Assembly (NCBI GenBank): GCA_031278495.1 | Contig: JAITKG010000160.1 | Coordinates: forward strand, 1 to 18,878 | DNA length: 18,878 bases | DNA from: Prevotellaceae bacterium | GTDB lineage: Bacteria; Bacteroidota; Bacteroidia; Bacteroidales; UBA932 | Direction: 5' to 3' | Part shown: one piece after another, positions 7,530 to 15,295 of the stretch | How positions within the stretch are numbered: position 1 is the first letter of the stretch | Layout: each line of letters starts with the position of its first letter | The notes under the pieces: generated by a model | What the model was told of the DNA's origin: nothing | The model's database searches: none | The model's input: the letters and a program-made list of their open reading frames with translations, nothing else | Translations under genes and position numbers: made by a program

Positions 7530-7590
7530 GAGTTAAGAGTTATGAGTTGCTGGCGCGCCAGCAACTTAATCTCTTAATCCCTTAATCCCT
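7516..7590. repeat. Heptad run plus GC-rich perfect palindrome in the mazG-SDR spacer
   Basis: Four complete heptads and a partial fifth, GAGTTAT or GAGTTAA (7516-7548), start inside mazG and cross its stop. The 20-bp palindrome GTTGCTGGCGCGCCAGCAAC follows (7546-7565), then CTTAATC-type units on the far side, which are close to the reverse complement of the heptads. The whole can fold back on itself. It has no T tract. Confidence 0.8.
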
Positions 7591-7611
7591 TAATCACTAT
7601 AATTAGAAATC

Positions 7612-8607
7612 ATGAAAGTATTATTTATTGGTGGAACGGGTACGATTAGTACCGCCATCTCGAAAGCAGTGTTAGCCGCCGGGCATGAACTTTTCCTGCT
7701 TAATCGCGGTAACAGGAACGACCGGCTGCCGCAAGGGGCGGTTTTGCTGACTGCCGACGTCAATGACGAACAGCAAGTGGCGGCGCTCATTGCCGGATTG
7801 CAGTTCGACGTGGTTGCCGATTTTATTGCCTTTGTGCCGGCGCAACTGGAGCGCGATTACCGGTTGTTTAACCGGAAAACGCGGCAGTTTATTTTCATCA
7901 GTACCGCATCGGCTTACCAGAAACCACCGTCGGACTACCGCATTTCGGAAGCGACGCCGCTTGCCAATCCTTTCTGGCAGTACTCGCGCGACAAGATTGC
8001 CTGCGAAATGTATTTGATGCAGCTTTACCGCGACAAGCAGTTCCCGGTAACCATTGTCCGCCCCAGCCATACTTATTGCGAATACTCCGTGCCTTTGGGC
8101 GTGCATGGCGGCAAGGGAAGCTGGCAAGTGCTAAAACGCATGCTGGACGGGAAACCGGTAATTATCCACGGCGACGGCACGTCGCTTTGGACGATGACGC
8201 ACAGCCGCGATTTTGCAAGGGCGTTTATGGGATTGATGGGCAATATCCATGCTATCGGCGAGGCGGTGCAAATCATGTCGGACGAAACCCTCACGTGGAA
8301 CCAAATCTACACATGTATTGCCGGCGCGTTGGGAACGCCGTTGCAGGCGGTGCATGTGGCGTCGGAGTTGCTCGCCGCTTGCAGCGAGTATGATTTTACC
8401 GGCGGACTGCTGGGCGACAAAGCCCATTCGGCGGTGTTCGATACCTCCAAATTGAAACGCCTGGTTCCCGGCTTCACCGCCACTGTCCGCTTTGACCAGG
8501 GGGTGAAGGAAACGGTGGACTATGTGCTGTCGCATCCCGAATGCCAAACGCCCGATGAAGCGTTCGACGCATGGTGCGACCGCATGATTGCCGCACAAAT
8601 GATGTGA
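7612..8607 (+). CDS. NAD-dependent epimerase/dehydratase-like protein (atypical SDR)
   Basis: The 331-residue protein has the Rossmann dinucleotide-binding motif GGTGTIS (7-13) at its N-terminus, the STASAY active-site strand (97-102) and the YSRDK pair (Tyr124, Lys128) typical of extended or atypical short-chain dehydrogenases. It resembles the group that includes isoflavone-reductase-like and CSP41-like proteins. Substrate is unknown: sugar-nucleotide or small-molecule modification are both possible, and no sugar-biosynthesis genes lie nearby. The ATG at 7612 begins directly with the nucleotide-binding strand MKVLFIGG. There is no -7 box just upstream, so it may be read from the DUF62-mazG promoter. 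The stop TGA is in the first of a series of GATGTGAA octads. Confidence 0.85.
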   Translation: MKVLFIGGTGTISTAISKAVLAAGHELFLLNRGNRNDRLPQGAVLLTADVNDEQQVAALIAGLQFDVVADFIAFVPAQLERDYRLFNRKTRQFIFISTASAYQKPPSDYRISEATPLANPFWQYSRDKIACEMYLMQLYRDKQFPVTIVRPSHTYCEYSVPLGVHGGKGSWQVLKRMLDGKPVIIHGDGTSLWTMTHSRDFARAFMGLMGNIHAIGEAVQIMSDETLTWNQIYTCIAGALGTPLQAVHVASELLAACSEYDFTGGLLGDKAHSAVFDTSKLKRLVPGFTATVRFDQGVKETVDYVLSHPECQTPDEAFDAWCDRMIAAQMM

Positions 8608-8795
8608 AGATGTGCAGATGTGGAGATGTGAAGATGTGGAGATGTGGCTGGCGCACCAGCAACTTTCAACTAAAACAATTAACACATCTTCACATCAGTT
8701 GCCGCGCCAGCCCAATTAGTCACATTAGCACATTAGCTGCTGCCGGCGCCAGCCCAATTAGTCACATTAGCACATTAGTCACATTAGCACATTAG
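8601..8795. repeat. Modular repeat array in the SDR-tmk spacer
   Basis: The order is: GATGTGAA-type octads (8601-8646, overlapping the SDR stop), GC-rich element (8646-8663), one CTTTCAA unit and ACACATCTTCACATC, GC-rich element (8699-8713), CAATTAG and CACATTAG units, GC-rich element (8735-8755), and further CACATTAG units to about 8795. Each short-repeat module is separated by a GC-rich element. There are no unique spacers of constant length, so it is not a CRISPR array. The 8608-8987 spacer also holds a hairpin and the tmk promoter, and no gene. Confidence 0.8.
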
Positions 8796-8844
8796 CCGGT
8801 CGTCGGCAGGGTTTTGGCAATTGCCGGAAATGCCGCCGGACAAT

Positions 8845-8879
8845 AAAAAAGCCCCCCGCCTGTACCCTGCGCGGGGTTG
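8845..8879. terminator. Possible terminator hairpin before tmk
   Basis: CCCCGC (8854-8859) pairs with GCGGGG (8871-8876) across an 11-nt loop. On the minus strand the stem is followed by a T6 run; on the plus strand the tail is only TTGTTGTGTTT. It would separate the SDR transcript from tmk, but the direction fits poorly. Confidence 0.4.
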
Positions 8880-8894
8880 TTGTGTTTAATTTTT

Positions 8895-8902
8895 CGTATA
8901 TT
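8895..8902 (+). promoter_or_regulatory. Bacteroidetes -7 box for tmk
   Basis: TATATTTG matches TAnnTTTG. The leader to the ATG at 8988 is about 80 nt and contains two copies of TCTTTAAATTTTT (from about 8929 and 8952) in very AT-rich sequence. Confidence 0.55.
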
Positions 8903-8987
8903 TGCGGGAAATAAGAACCGTATTTAACTCTTTAAATTTTTGAAATTTTAAATCTTTAAATTTTTAAATCCTGAAAAAAATACCCCC

Positions 8988-9665
8988 ATGTTTATTGTAT
9001 TGGAAGGATTGGATGGCGCAGGGAAATCAACACAGGCGGCATTGCTGTGCGAACACTTGTCAACCCTCCGCCACGAAACGAAATTCATGCACTTTCCGCG
9101 CTTTGACCGTCCGGTCTTCGGCGAGTTGGCGGCAAAATTTTTGCGTGGCGATTTCGGCGAGGTTGCAGCGGTGGATCCTTACTTGGTGGCGTTGCTCTAT
9201 GCCGGCAATCGCTACGACGCCGCGCCCGTCATCCGCTCTTGGATAGACGGCGGGTTTTCGGTAGTGCTCGACCGCTATGTTTATTCCAATATCGCCTACC
9301 AGTGCGCCAAACTCGACGACCCCGCCGGGCGGCGCGCCTTGCGGCAGTGGATATGGCGCATGGAATATGAATATTTCGCCATTCCGCAACCTGATTTAAC
9401 GGTTTTCCTTGACGTTCCCTTGCAGCATGTGGAAAAGAAACTGGCGGAAGAACGCGACGGCGACGACCGCCTTTATTTGCAGGGCAAGAAAGATATTCAT
9501 GAAAGCGACCTCCCGCTGCAACATAAGGTGCGCCGCATTTATTTGGAGCAGGCCGCCCTTGATTCAAAATTTCATATCATTGATTGCGCCGCCGCTGCTG
9601 GCGGCGTCCTTCCCCCAGAACAGGTTTTTGAAAAACTTGTTGGCATTATGAATGATGAATTGTGA
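8988..9665 (+). CDS. tmk: Thymidylate kinase
   Basis: This enzyme phosphorylates dTMP to dTDP with ATP, an essential cytosolic step in dTTP supply. The 225-residue protein has the P-loop GLDGAGKST (7-15) and the DRYVYSN motif (95-101) that follows the dTMP-binding region; FLDVPL marks the strand before the LID region. It is a little longer than the usual 200-215. The ATG at 8988 gives the canonical MFIVLEGLDG start. Its last 21 bases are three heptads, ATTATGA, ATGATGA and ATTGTGA, which encode the tail and end exactly at the stop TGA. It converges on the YgiQ-type gene with only 15 bp between stops and no terminator there, so transcripts probably overlap. Confidence 0.94.
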   Translation: MFIVLEGLDGAGKSTQAALLCEHLSTLRHETKFMHFPRFDRPVFGELAAKFLRGDFGEVAAVDPYLVALLYAGNRYDAAPVIRSWIDGGFSVVLDRYVYSNIAYQCAKLDDPAGRRALRQWIWRMEYEYFAIPQPDLTVFLDVPLQHVEKKLAEERDGDDRLYLQGKKDIHESDLPLQHKVRRIYLEQAALDSKFHIIDCAAAAGGVLPPEQVFEKLVGIMNDEL

Positions 9666-9680
9666 GGCAGTAGCATTCTT

Positions 9681-11432
9681 TCACCCTTTCACCAGCATTC
9701 CCGCGTGTTTTTCCCTGAAGAACCATCCTTTCTGCTGTAATTTTTCTGTTTTTCCACGCGGCACAAATACTTTTCGCATGGTAACCGGATCAATGCCGGC
9801 ATAGAAAATTGCCGAAGCGTGCGTCATAGGCGTGGGCGTGAAGTCCTGCACTTGCTCCGGATGCATGGACAGGCGCTGTAGTTTTTTTGCAAGACGCCGC
9901 ATATCGTTATCCGTACAGCCCGGATGCGCAGAGATGAAATATGGAATGAGTTGCAACCGCAGGGCTTCTTTATGGTTTTGCGTATCGAAAAGTTCTTTCA
10001 ACTTTTCAAACAAGGTAAACGACGGTTTACGCATCACCTGCAACACGTGTTGTTCGGTGTGTTCCGGCGCGACTTTCAAGCGTCCCGATACATGATGCCG
10101 CAGTAAATTCCTGAAATATTCTTCGCCGCTTGCGCCTGTAAAACCGTTTTCATCCAAAAACAAATCATAGCGGATGCCGCTTCCGATAAAGGCTTTTTTG
10201 ATAGCTTTGTGCCTGCGCAGGACGCTGTACAGGTTCAACAGGCGGCTGTGTCCGGTGTGCAGGTTATTGCAAATGCGCGGGAAAATACAGGAATTCCGTT
10301 GGCATTGCGCACACGCCTTTTCATCTTTTCCTTTCATACCGTACATGTTTGCCGACGGACCGCCCACATCGGAAAGGTAACCTTTGAAACCGTCCATTTG
10401 CGTAATGCTGTCCACTTCGCGCAAAATCGATTGTTCGGAGCGCGAAATAATAAACCGCCCCTGATGGGCGGCTATCGTGCAGAAACTGCATCCGCCAAAG
10501 CAACCGCGATGAATAGTAACCGAGTGCTTAATCATTTCGTAAGCCGGGATATGTTTCCCTTTGTAGCGCGGGTGCGGCAGCCGCATATACGGCAAATCAA
10601 ACGAAGCGTCGATTTCTTTTTCCGCCATAACAGGGTAGGGCGGGTTCACTACCACATAACCGCCGCCGGAAGGTTCTATCAATCGCCGGCAGCTTTCCTT
10701 TTTATTCGCCTCCTGTTCGATGACGGCAAAATTTTCGGCGAAATGGTATTTGCTTTTCACACATTCTTCAAATGAATGCAACACACAGTCGTTTTCATGG
10801 ACTGCCATTTGACGCTCGCCGCCCGTTACCCGGTAAGCGGTTTGCGGGATATTGCGCAATTGCCGGATATGTTTGCCGCCGGCTAATCGCCGCGCAATTT
10901 CGCGTATGGGCGTTTCCCCCATGCCATAGACTAATAAATCGGCTTTGCTTTCCACCAGGATAGAGGGTTGCAGCGCATCGTTCCAATAATCGTAATGCGC
11001 CAGCCGCCGCAACGAAGCCTCTATTCCACCAAGAATGACGGGCGTTTCGGGAAACAGTTCCCGGAGGATTTGCGCATAAACTGCCGTTGCATAATCGGGA
11101 CGGAAACCGGCTTTTCCTCCGGGCGTATAAGCATCGTTGCTGCGCAGGCGTTTATTGGCGGTGTAATGGTTCACCATGCTGTCCATGCTACCGGAGGTAA
11201 CGCCGAAAAACAGCCGCGGTTGCCCGAATTTTTTGAAGTCGCGCCGGTCGTCGCGCCAGTTGGGTTGCGGCACAATAGCCACGCGGTAGCCTTCTGCTTC
11301 CAGCACGCGCCCAATCACTGCCGTGCCAAACGACGGATGGTCGACATAGGCATCGCCGCTGAAAAGGATTACATCAAGGTAATCCCATCCCAGTGTTTTC
11401 AGTTCTTTGAGTGACGTTGGTATAAAAGGCAT
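9681..11432 (-). CDS. YgiQ-family radical SAM protein
   Basis: The 583-residue product contains a radical SAM core with the cluster-binding motif CFGGCSFC (Cys311, Cys315, Cys318; CX3CX2C), a second cysteine group (Cys374, Cys377, Cys382, Cys388) in the CAQCQRNSC region, and a C-terminal extension with the PTPMTHASAIFYAG block. This order and length fit the YgiQ family, which has no established reaction. The N-terminal domain (about 1-180), including LLVYGMGE, is cobalamin-binding-like; whether cobalamin is bound is not shown. The ATG at 11432 is chosen over an in-frame TTG at 11456, because that TTG lies within the -7 box 11454-11461. It overlaps no neighbour and converges with tmk. Confidence 0.9.
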   Translation of the reverse strand: MPFIPTSLKELKTLGWDYLDVILFSGDAYVDHPSFGTAVIGRVLEAEGYRVAIVPQPNWRDDRRDFKKFGQPRLFFGVTSGSMDSMVNHYTANKRLRSNDAYTPGGKAGFRPDYATAVYAQILRELFPETPVILGGIEASLRRLAHYDYWNDALQPSILVESKADLLVYGMGETPIREIARRLAGGKHIRQLRNIPQTAYRVTGGERQMAVHENDCVLHSFEECVKSKYHFAENFAVIEQEANKKESCRRLIEPSGGGYVVVNPPYPVMAEKEIDASFDLPYMRLPHPRYKGKHIPAYEMIKHSVTIHRGCFGGCSFCTIAAHQGRFIISRSEQSILREVDSITQMDGFKGYLSDVGGPSANMYGMKGKDEKACAQCQRNSCIFPRICNNLHTGHSRLLNLYSVLRRHKAIKKAFIGSGIRYDLFLDENGFTGASGEEYFRNLLRHHVSGRLKVAPEHTEQHVLQVMRKPSFTLFEKLKELFDTQNHKEALRLQLIPYFISAHPGCTDNDMRRLAKKLQRLSMHPEQVQDFTPTPMTHASAIFYAGIDPVTMRKVFVPRGKTEKLQQKGWFFREKHAGMLVKG

Positions 11433-11453
11433 GTAATATGTTTTATATTTCTG

Positions 11454-11461
11454 CAAAAGTA
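11454..11461 (-). promoter_or_regulatory. Bacteroidetes -7 box for the YgiQ-type gene
   Basis: The minus strand reads TACTTTTG, a match to TAnnTTTG, 21 nt upstream of the ATG at 11432. The rest of 11462-11621 is AT-rich sequence in which I see nothing further. Confidence 0.55.
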
Positions 11462-11621
11462 AGAAAAATATTTGTGGAATTTTGGAAAAACCATAATTTT
11501 ATAATTTAACTTTAATACTTATTGATATGCAAAAAATACTTTTAATTCGGCGGTTTTTCGCAGATGATACTCGATAATTTTAATGACGCTATGACATTAT
11601 TGTGTTATTTCTAAAAGATTT

Positions 11622-11663
11622 TTAGAAAAATAAAAGGAACAACTTTGAAAAAAGTTATTCCTT
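11622..11663 (-). terminator. Terminator of the tRNA-Leu transcript
   Basis: AAGGAA-C-AACTTT (11634-11646) is complementary to AAAGTT-A-TTCCTT (11651-11663) apart from one internal mismatch. On the minus strand the stem is followed by TTTATTTTTC. It lies 9 bp past the tRNA 3' end. Confidence 0.75.
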
Positions 11664-11672
11664 CTGTTTCTG

Positions 11673-11756
11673 TGCCCGGAACAAGATTCGAACTTGCACA
11701 CCGAAACCGGCGCTACCCCCTCAAAGTAGTGTGTCTACCAATTCCACCATCCGGGC
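11673..11756 (-). tRNA. tRNA-Leu (anticodon GAG)
   Basis: This is an 84-nt class II tRNA. The acceptor stem GCCCGGA pairs perfectly with TCCGGGC, followed by discriminator A. The D arm is GTGGAATTGGTAGACAC. The anticodon stem CTACT/GGTAG encloses the loop TTGAGGG, with anticodon GAG at 11720-11722. A long variable arm, CGCCG-GTTT-CGGTG, and the T loop TTCGAAT are present. It reads CUC and CUU leucine codons. CCA is not encoded. A hairpin with a T-rich tail follows. Confidence 0.96.
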
Positions 11757-11888
11757 AAATACATTTTTGTAACGCATGAGGTGTACCAAAAGGGAGTGCA
11801 AAGATAATAAAATTTTGGTTAATGCAAGTCAGGTTGCCGGGTTCGGGCGACGGGATAAATTCACAACCAAAATAAGAAAAAAAATAGC

Positions 11889-11896
11889 TATATTTG
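11889..11896 (+). promoter_or_regulatory. Bacteroidetes -7 box for the GH3 lipoprotein gene
   Basis: TATATTTG matches TAnnTTTG, 20 nt before the ATG at 11917. It shows that the longer frame from 11776 is not the real gene start. Confidence 0.6.
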
Positions 11897-11916
11897 CTAC
11901 CCTAAAAAAACAAACT

Positions 11917-13029
11917 ATGCAAATTAAAAAACATTTATTTTTTACAGCCATTGGCGCATGCGTTGCGCTGCTGGGCTGTGCGCAAACCGGCGACGCCGGG
12001 CTGAAAGAAAAAATCGCCCAAATGCTGTTGGTGGGCTTCCGTGACGCAACGCTGACGGAAAACAGCGAAATTTACCATGATGTAAAAAACCTGAAAGTAG
12101 GCGGCGTCATCCTGTTTGATTATGATGTGCCGTCGAAAACGCCGGTGCGCAATATTCAATCGCCGGCGCAGGTGAAAAAATTAGTAGCAGACCTGCAACA
12201 AATTGCGTCCGGAAAACTCTTGGTATCCATTGACCAGGAAGGCGGGAAAGTGAACCGCTTGAAAACGGCATTCGGATTTCCTTCCAGCGTATCGGCAAAA
12301 TATTTGGGTACGCTCGATAATGTGGATACGACGGCTTTTTATGCGGCGAAAACCGCCGGTGTATTGGCGGAGTTGGGCGTCAACCTGAATTTTGCCCCCT
12401 GCGTAGATGTGGACGTCAATCCGGAAAATCCGATCATTGGACAAAAGGAACGCAGTTTTTCCGCTGACCCCGAAAAGGTGGCAAAGCACGCCGGCATTTG
12501 GATTGCCGAACATACGAAACGGAATATTATTTCCTGCCCGAAACATTTTCCCGGACATGGCAGTTCCATGAACGACACGCATGCCGGCAGCGCAGATATA
12601 ACCCAAACGTGGAGTGCGCAAGAACTAATACCCTATCAACGTTTATTGGAAACCGGCGCGATTTCGTTAATCATGACCTCGCACGTCTTCAATGCCAATT
12701 TGGACGCGGACTATCCGGCGACAATGTCGAAAAAAATCCTCACCGGAATATTGCGCGAGCAATTGGGATTCGATGGCGTGATTATTTCCGACGATTTGGC
12801 GATGGGCGCTATTGCCGACCTGTTCCCGCTGGAAGTGGCTTTGGAAAAGGCGATCAATGCCGGCGTGGATATTCTTTGCCTCTCGAACAACGGCAGCGTT
12901 TACAAACCGCACATGACGCAAAATGCCATTGATACTATTTACGCTTTAGTGCAATCAGGCAAAATCACGCCGGAACGTATTGACGAGTCATACCGGCGGA
13001 TCCAACAACTGAAACAAGCATTCCTGTAA
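11917..13029 (+). CDS. Glycoside hydrolase family 3 beta-N-acetylhexosaminidase-like lipoprotein
   Basis: The 370-residue protein begins with a lipoprotein signal peptide (ALLGC, acylated Cys21), so it acts in the periplasm or at the outer membrane rather than in the cytosol like enterobacterial NagZ. The GH3 N-terminal barrel carries the NagZ signature KHFPGHG (209-215), then DTH (Asp220, His222), the dyad that serves as acid/base in NagZ enzymes, and SDDLAMGA (291-298) with the nucleophile aspartate. There is no second GH3 domain and no fused beta-lactamase domain, as seen in many larger Bacteroidetes proteins. Likely role: removing N-acetylglucosamine from peptidoglycan fragments. The ATG at 11917 is chosen because it gives the signal peptide and follows the -7 box at 11889. 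The WbqC-like gene starts 2 nt after the stop. Confidence 0.9.
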   Translation: MQIKKHLFFTAIGACVALLGCAQTGDAGLKEKIAQMLLVGFRDATLTENSEIYHDVKNLKVGGVILFDYDVPSKTPVRNIQSPAQVKKLVADLQQIASGKLLVSIDQEGGKVNRLKTAFGFPSSVSAKYLGTLDNVDTTAFYAAKTAGVLAELGVNLNFAPCVDVDVNPENPIIGQKERSFSADPEKVAKHAGIWIAEHTKRNIISCPKHFPGHGSSMNDTHAGSADITQTWSAQELIPYQRLLETGAISLIMTSHVFNANLDADYPATMSKKILTGILREQLGFDGVIISDDLAMGAIADLFPLEVALEKAINAGVDILCLSNNGSVYKPHMTQNAIDTIYALVQSGKITPERIDESYRRIQQLKQAFL

Positions 13030-13031
13030 AC

Positions 13032-13664
13032 TTGGAAGCCGCTCCTGTAAAATTATCTACTGCTTACTGGGCGCCTGTACAGTATTATGCAAAATTGGTT
13101 TCAACAACTGCGGTTTTGTTGGAACAGCACGAGCATTACGTGAAACAAACCTATCGCAACCGTTGCCGGATTGCAGGGGCGAACGGCGTGCAGTCATTGA
13201 CGGTTCCCGTCGTAAAACGGCATGGCGAGAAAATGCCCATCCGCGAAGTGCGTATTGATTATTCGGAAGCATGGCAACGCCGTCATTGGCGGGCTATTGA
13301 AACGGCGTACCGTTCCTCGCCTTTCTTCGCCTATTATGCCGACGATATTCGCCCGTTTTATGAGAAAAAGGAAACCTTCTTATTTGACCTGAACGAAAAA
13401 ATTTTACAGACAACTTGTGAATTAACCGGCGTCGAAACAGCCATTGGTTACACAGCGCAATTCTGTCCGCCAGACGGTCATCCTGCTGACTGCCGCTATT
13501 CCATAACGCCAAAAATATCTTGCGCAACCGGTGCCGGTTTCTATTTGCAAACCTACTACCAGGTCTTTGCCCATCTTCATTCTTTCCTGCCGGATTTAAG
13601 CATACTTGATTTGTTGTGCAACGAAGGACCCAACAGCTTGGAGAAGTTAAGAACGAAGAGTTAA
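13032..13664 (+). CDS. WbqC-like family protein
   Basis: The 210-residue protein resembles the WbqC-like family, found near polysaccharide genes and as a single gene in Bacteroidetes; no reaction is established. Conserved-looking blocks are APVQYYAKL near the N-terminus, HYVKQTYRNRCRI, SLTVPV and the HWRAIETAYRSSPFFAYYADDI block. The start is TTG at 13032: no ATG or GTG occurs in frame between the upstream stop (12981) and the conserved start, and TTG lies 2 nt after the GH3 stop, so the two genes are probably translationally coupled. The 3' end runs into GTTAAGA-type heptads, so the last residues (KLRTKS) are encoded by repeat sequence. Confidence 0.82.
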   Translation: MEAAPVKLSTAYWAPVQYYAKLVSTTAVLLEQHEHYVKQTYRNRCRIAGANGVQSLTVPVVKRHGEKMPIREVRIDYSEAWQRRHWRAIETAYRSSPFFAYYADDIRPFYEKKETFLFDLNEKILQTTCELTGVETAIGYTAQFCPPDGHPADCRYSITPKISCATGAGFYLQTYYQVFAHLHSFLPDLSILDLLCNEGPNSLEKLRTKS

Positions 13665-13752
13665 GAGTGGCTGCGCCGGAAAAATAAAAAAATAAGAGTA
13701 CCGGTTATTGGTACTCTTAACTTTTAGTTCTTAACTCTTAACTCTTAACTCT
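13646..13752. repeat. Inverted repeat of GTTAAGA-type heptads across the WbqC stop
   Basis: The 23-bp arm at 13646-13668 (GTTAAGAACGAAGAG and on) and the reverse complement of 13713-13735 differ at two positions. A further run of CTTAACT units follows to about 13752, up to the stop of the convergent porin gene. A weak GC-rich element (13669-13679) and a terminator hairpin lie between the arms. Confidence 0.8.
13681..13725. terminator. Bidirectional terminator between convergent genes
   Basis: AAGAGTACC (13694-13702) pairs perfectly with GGTACTCTT (13710-13718) around a 7-nt loop. An A-rich tract lies on the left and AACTTTT on the right, so it can serve both the rightward WbqC-like gene and the leftward porin gene. 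Confidence 0.75.
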
Positions 13753-13753
13753 T

Positions 13754-15133
13754 CTAGAACCGGTATGAAACCGTCAGTAAAAATTGATGCATTGAATAGT
13801 CGGTGGTGATTAGCGGGGAAGAAGTGTAAGTATGATATTCTTCCGAAGAGGTAGCATAGCGGTATGCCACGTCCACAGAAGCAAAACCAATCCGGTAACC
13901 CAAACCGCCGGAACCGGCTATCACTCCTTTGAAATTATTTGTTGGCGCACCCAAGTAGGCAAAACCGCCACGAATAAAGAAATCCCTCAAGCGTATTTCG
14001 CCGCCTACACGGAAATTCATAGTTACTTTGGTAGCATCGGATAATAAGTAATCGTTGATAGTTTTTATATTTTCCGTAGTTGCCTGCGTCATGTTTGTAT
14101 AATCGCCATTCAAGGATATCAAGTTATTTGTTACCACTTCATAATCGAAAGAAAGAACCGCTAATGTATTCACCGCATACGATGCGTTCAATGATAAACG
14201 CCATGGCGTGCGCAGGGTAAAATCGTATGAGTCGTCTTCCAGAACGGTGGTAACATTGATATCCCCCTTCGTACGCACCGACAATGAATAAAATACCGGC
14301 GACTGCACTGCTATACCGACCTTGAAACTTTCCAGCGGCGTGAACAATAATCCCAACCGTGCGCTGAAGCCCCTACCGTTGATGAAAGAAGCCGTTTCAT
14401 GCAAAATATTCGTTTCCGCATTATTAAATGACCCCGTTTCGTCATAAGTATTCCGCCGTTCATACCTCAAATCGCTAAGTCCTGCCGAAACGCCAAGATA
14501 TAATTTATCAAGGTAAGAAGTTCCGAACGCTAAGGAGTATTCGCCCGCATGCCCTATCGTAGTAATGCGTTGCTGCTGGCTCTTCAGGGTGTAGCCGGGA
14601 CGTATTGCAAATACATTGTTCACCCTACTGATGAAAGGCTCGTTGTTTGCCCAGGCGTCATAGCCCCCATAATGTGCATTCGCTTTATCGAGCATATAGT
14701 TCGTTAATGATTCGTTATCGGCAGGCGTTCCCTGCGTGCTGTAATATGCATTGAAATTCGTATGCAGGTTGTAGCCGAACGATAAATTGAAGCGGTTAAA
14801 ATTCCCGCTACTGTTATCGAAACTATAAGCAATACTTGCCCCATTTATTACAAAACTATTGCGGGAATCCGGTTCCCCGTTGGAGTTGGTTTTATACATA
14901 TCCAATCTTGGCGTTAGCATGATTTGTCCCATGCGGAATGTTCCCAATGCCGCCGGGTTTACATTCACCGACGCATATTCGGAGGAAAGCGCTCCTACTG
15001 CACCACCCATAGCCATACCGCGCGATGTACCGTAATTTGCCTGTTGGGAAAATTTTATTATTTCATTCACCGTTTGCGCAAGCAACAGGCTTGTAGCGCT
15101 TACAAATAATAGAGTGGTAAGAATTCTTTTCAT
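13754..15133 (-). CDS. FadL/OMPP1-type outer-membrane beta-barrel protein (paralogue 1)
   Basis: The 459-residue precursor has a signal peptide (MKRILTTLLFVSATSLLLAQ) and an N-terminal plug-like region GMAMGGAVGALSSEYASVNV followed by NPAAL (59-63), the family's NPAG-type motif. Alternating amphipathic strands follow to a terminal aromatic residue (SYRF), as expected for BAM-inserted barrels. FadL relatives carry hydrophobic substrates across the outer membrane; Bacteroidetes members are often labelled hemin receptors without proof, and no haem ligand is obvious. It has its own -7 box at 15181-15188. It lies 162 bp downstream of a similar gene on the same strand, suggesting an old tandem duplication. 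Substrate unknown. Confidence 0.85.
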   Translation of the reverse strand: MKRILTTLLFVSATSLLLAQTVNEIIKFSQQANYGTSRGMAMGGAVGALSSEYASVNVNPAALGTFRMGQIMLTPRLDMYKTNSNGEPDSRNSFVINGASIAYSFDNSSGNFNRFNLSFGYNLHTNFNAYYSTQGTPADNESLTNYMLDKANAHYGGYDAWANNEPFISRVNNVFAIRPGYTLKSQQQRITTIGHAGEYSLAFGTSYLDKLYLGVSAGLSDLRYERRNTYDETGSFNNAETNILHETASFINGRGFSARLGLLFTPLESFKVGIAVQSPVFYSLSVRTKGDINVTTVLEDDSYDFTLRTPWRLSLNASYAVNTLAVLSFDYEVVTNNLISLNGDYTNMTQATTENIKTINDYLLSDATKVTMNFRVGGEIRLRDFFIRGGFAYLGAPTNNFKGVIAGSGGLGYRIGFASVDVAYRYATSSEEYHTYTSSPLITTDYSMHQFLLTVSYRF

Positions 15134-15180
15134 AATGTTAATTACGTATTTCTTAGGTATTATAAACTAGTTTAGTTACG

Positions 15181-15188
15181 CAAATGTA
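15181..15188 (-). promoter_or_regulatory. Bacteroidetes -7 box for porin paralogue 1
   Basis: The minus strand reads TACATTTG, a match to TAnnTTTG, 48 nt upstream of the ATG at 15133. The upstream side is a run of A and T without a clear -33. Confidence 0.55.
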
Positions 15189-15295
15189 TGAAAAAAATAA
15201 TAAATAATAAAATTTTTTAACTTTTTTTAACGAAAGCAGGGGCAAAGCGTCAATGCGACTAAGGGGAAACTATGCAAAATTATTCCATTTTCTTT

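Noticed and set aside
8601..8795. CRISPR array
   Set aside because: Repeat units are 7-9 nt and contiguous, with no unique spacers and no cas genes.
11776..11916. Longer N-terminus for the GH3 protein
   Set aside because: It would place the lipoprotein signal peptide internally, and it contains the -7 box at 11889-11896.
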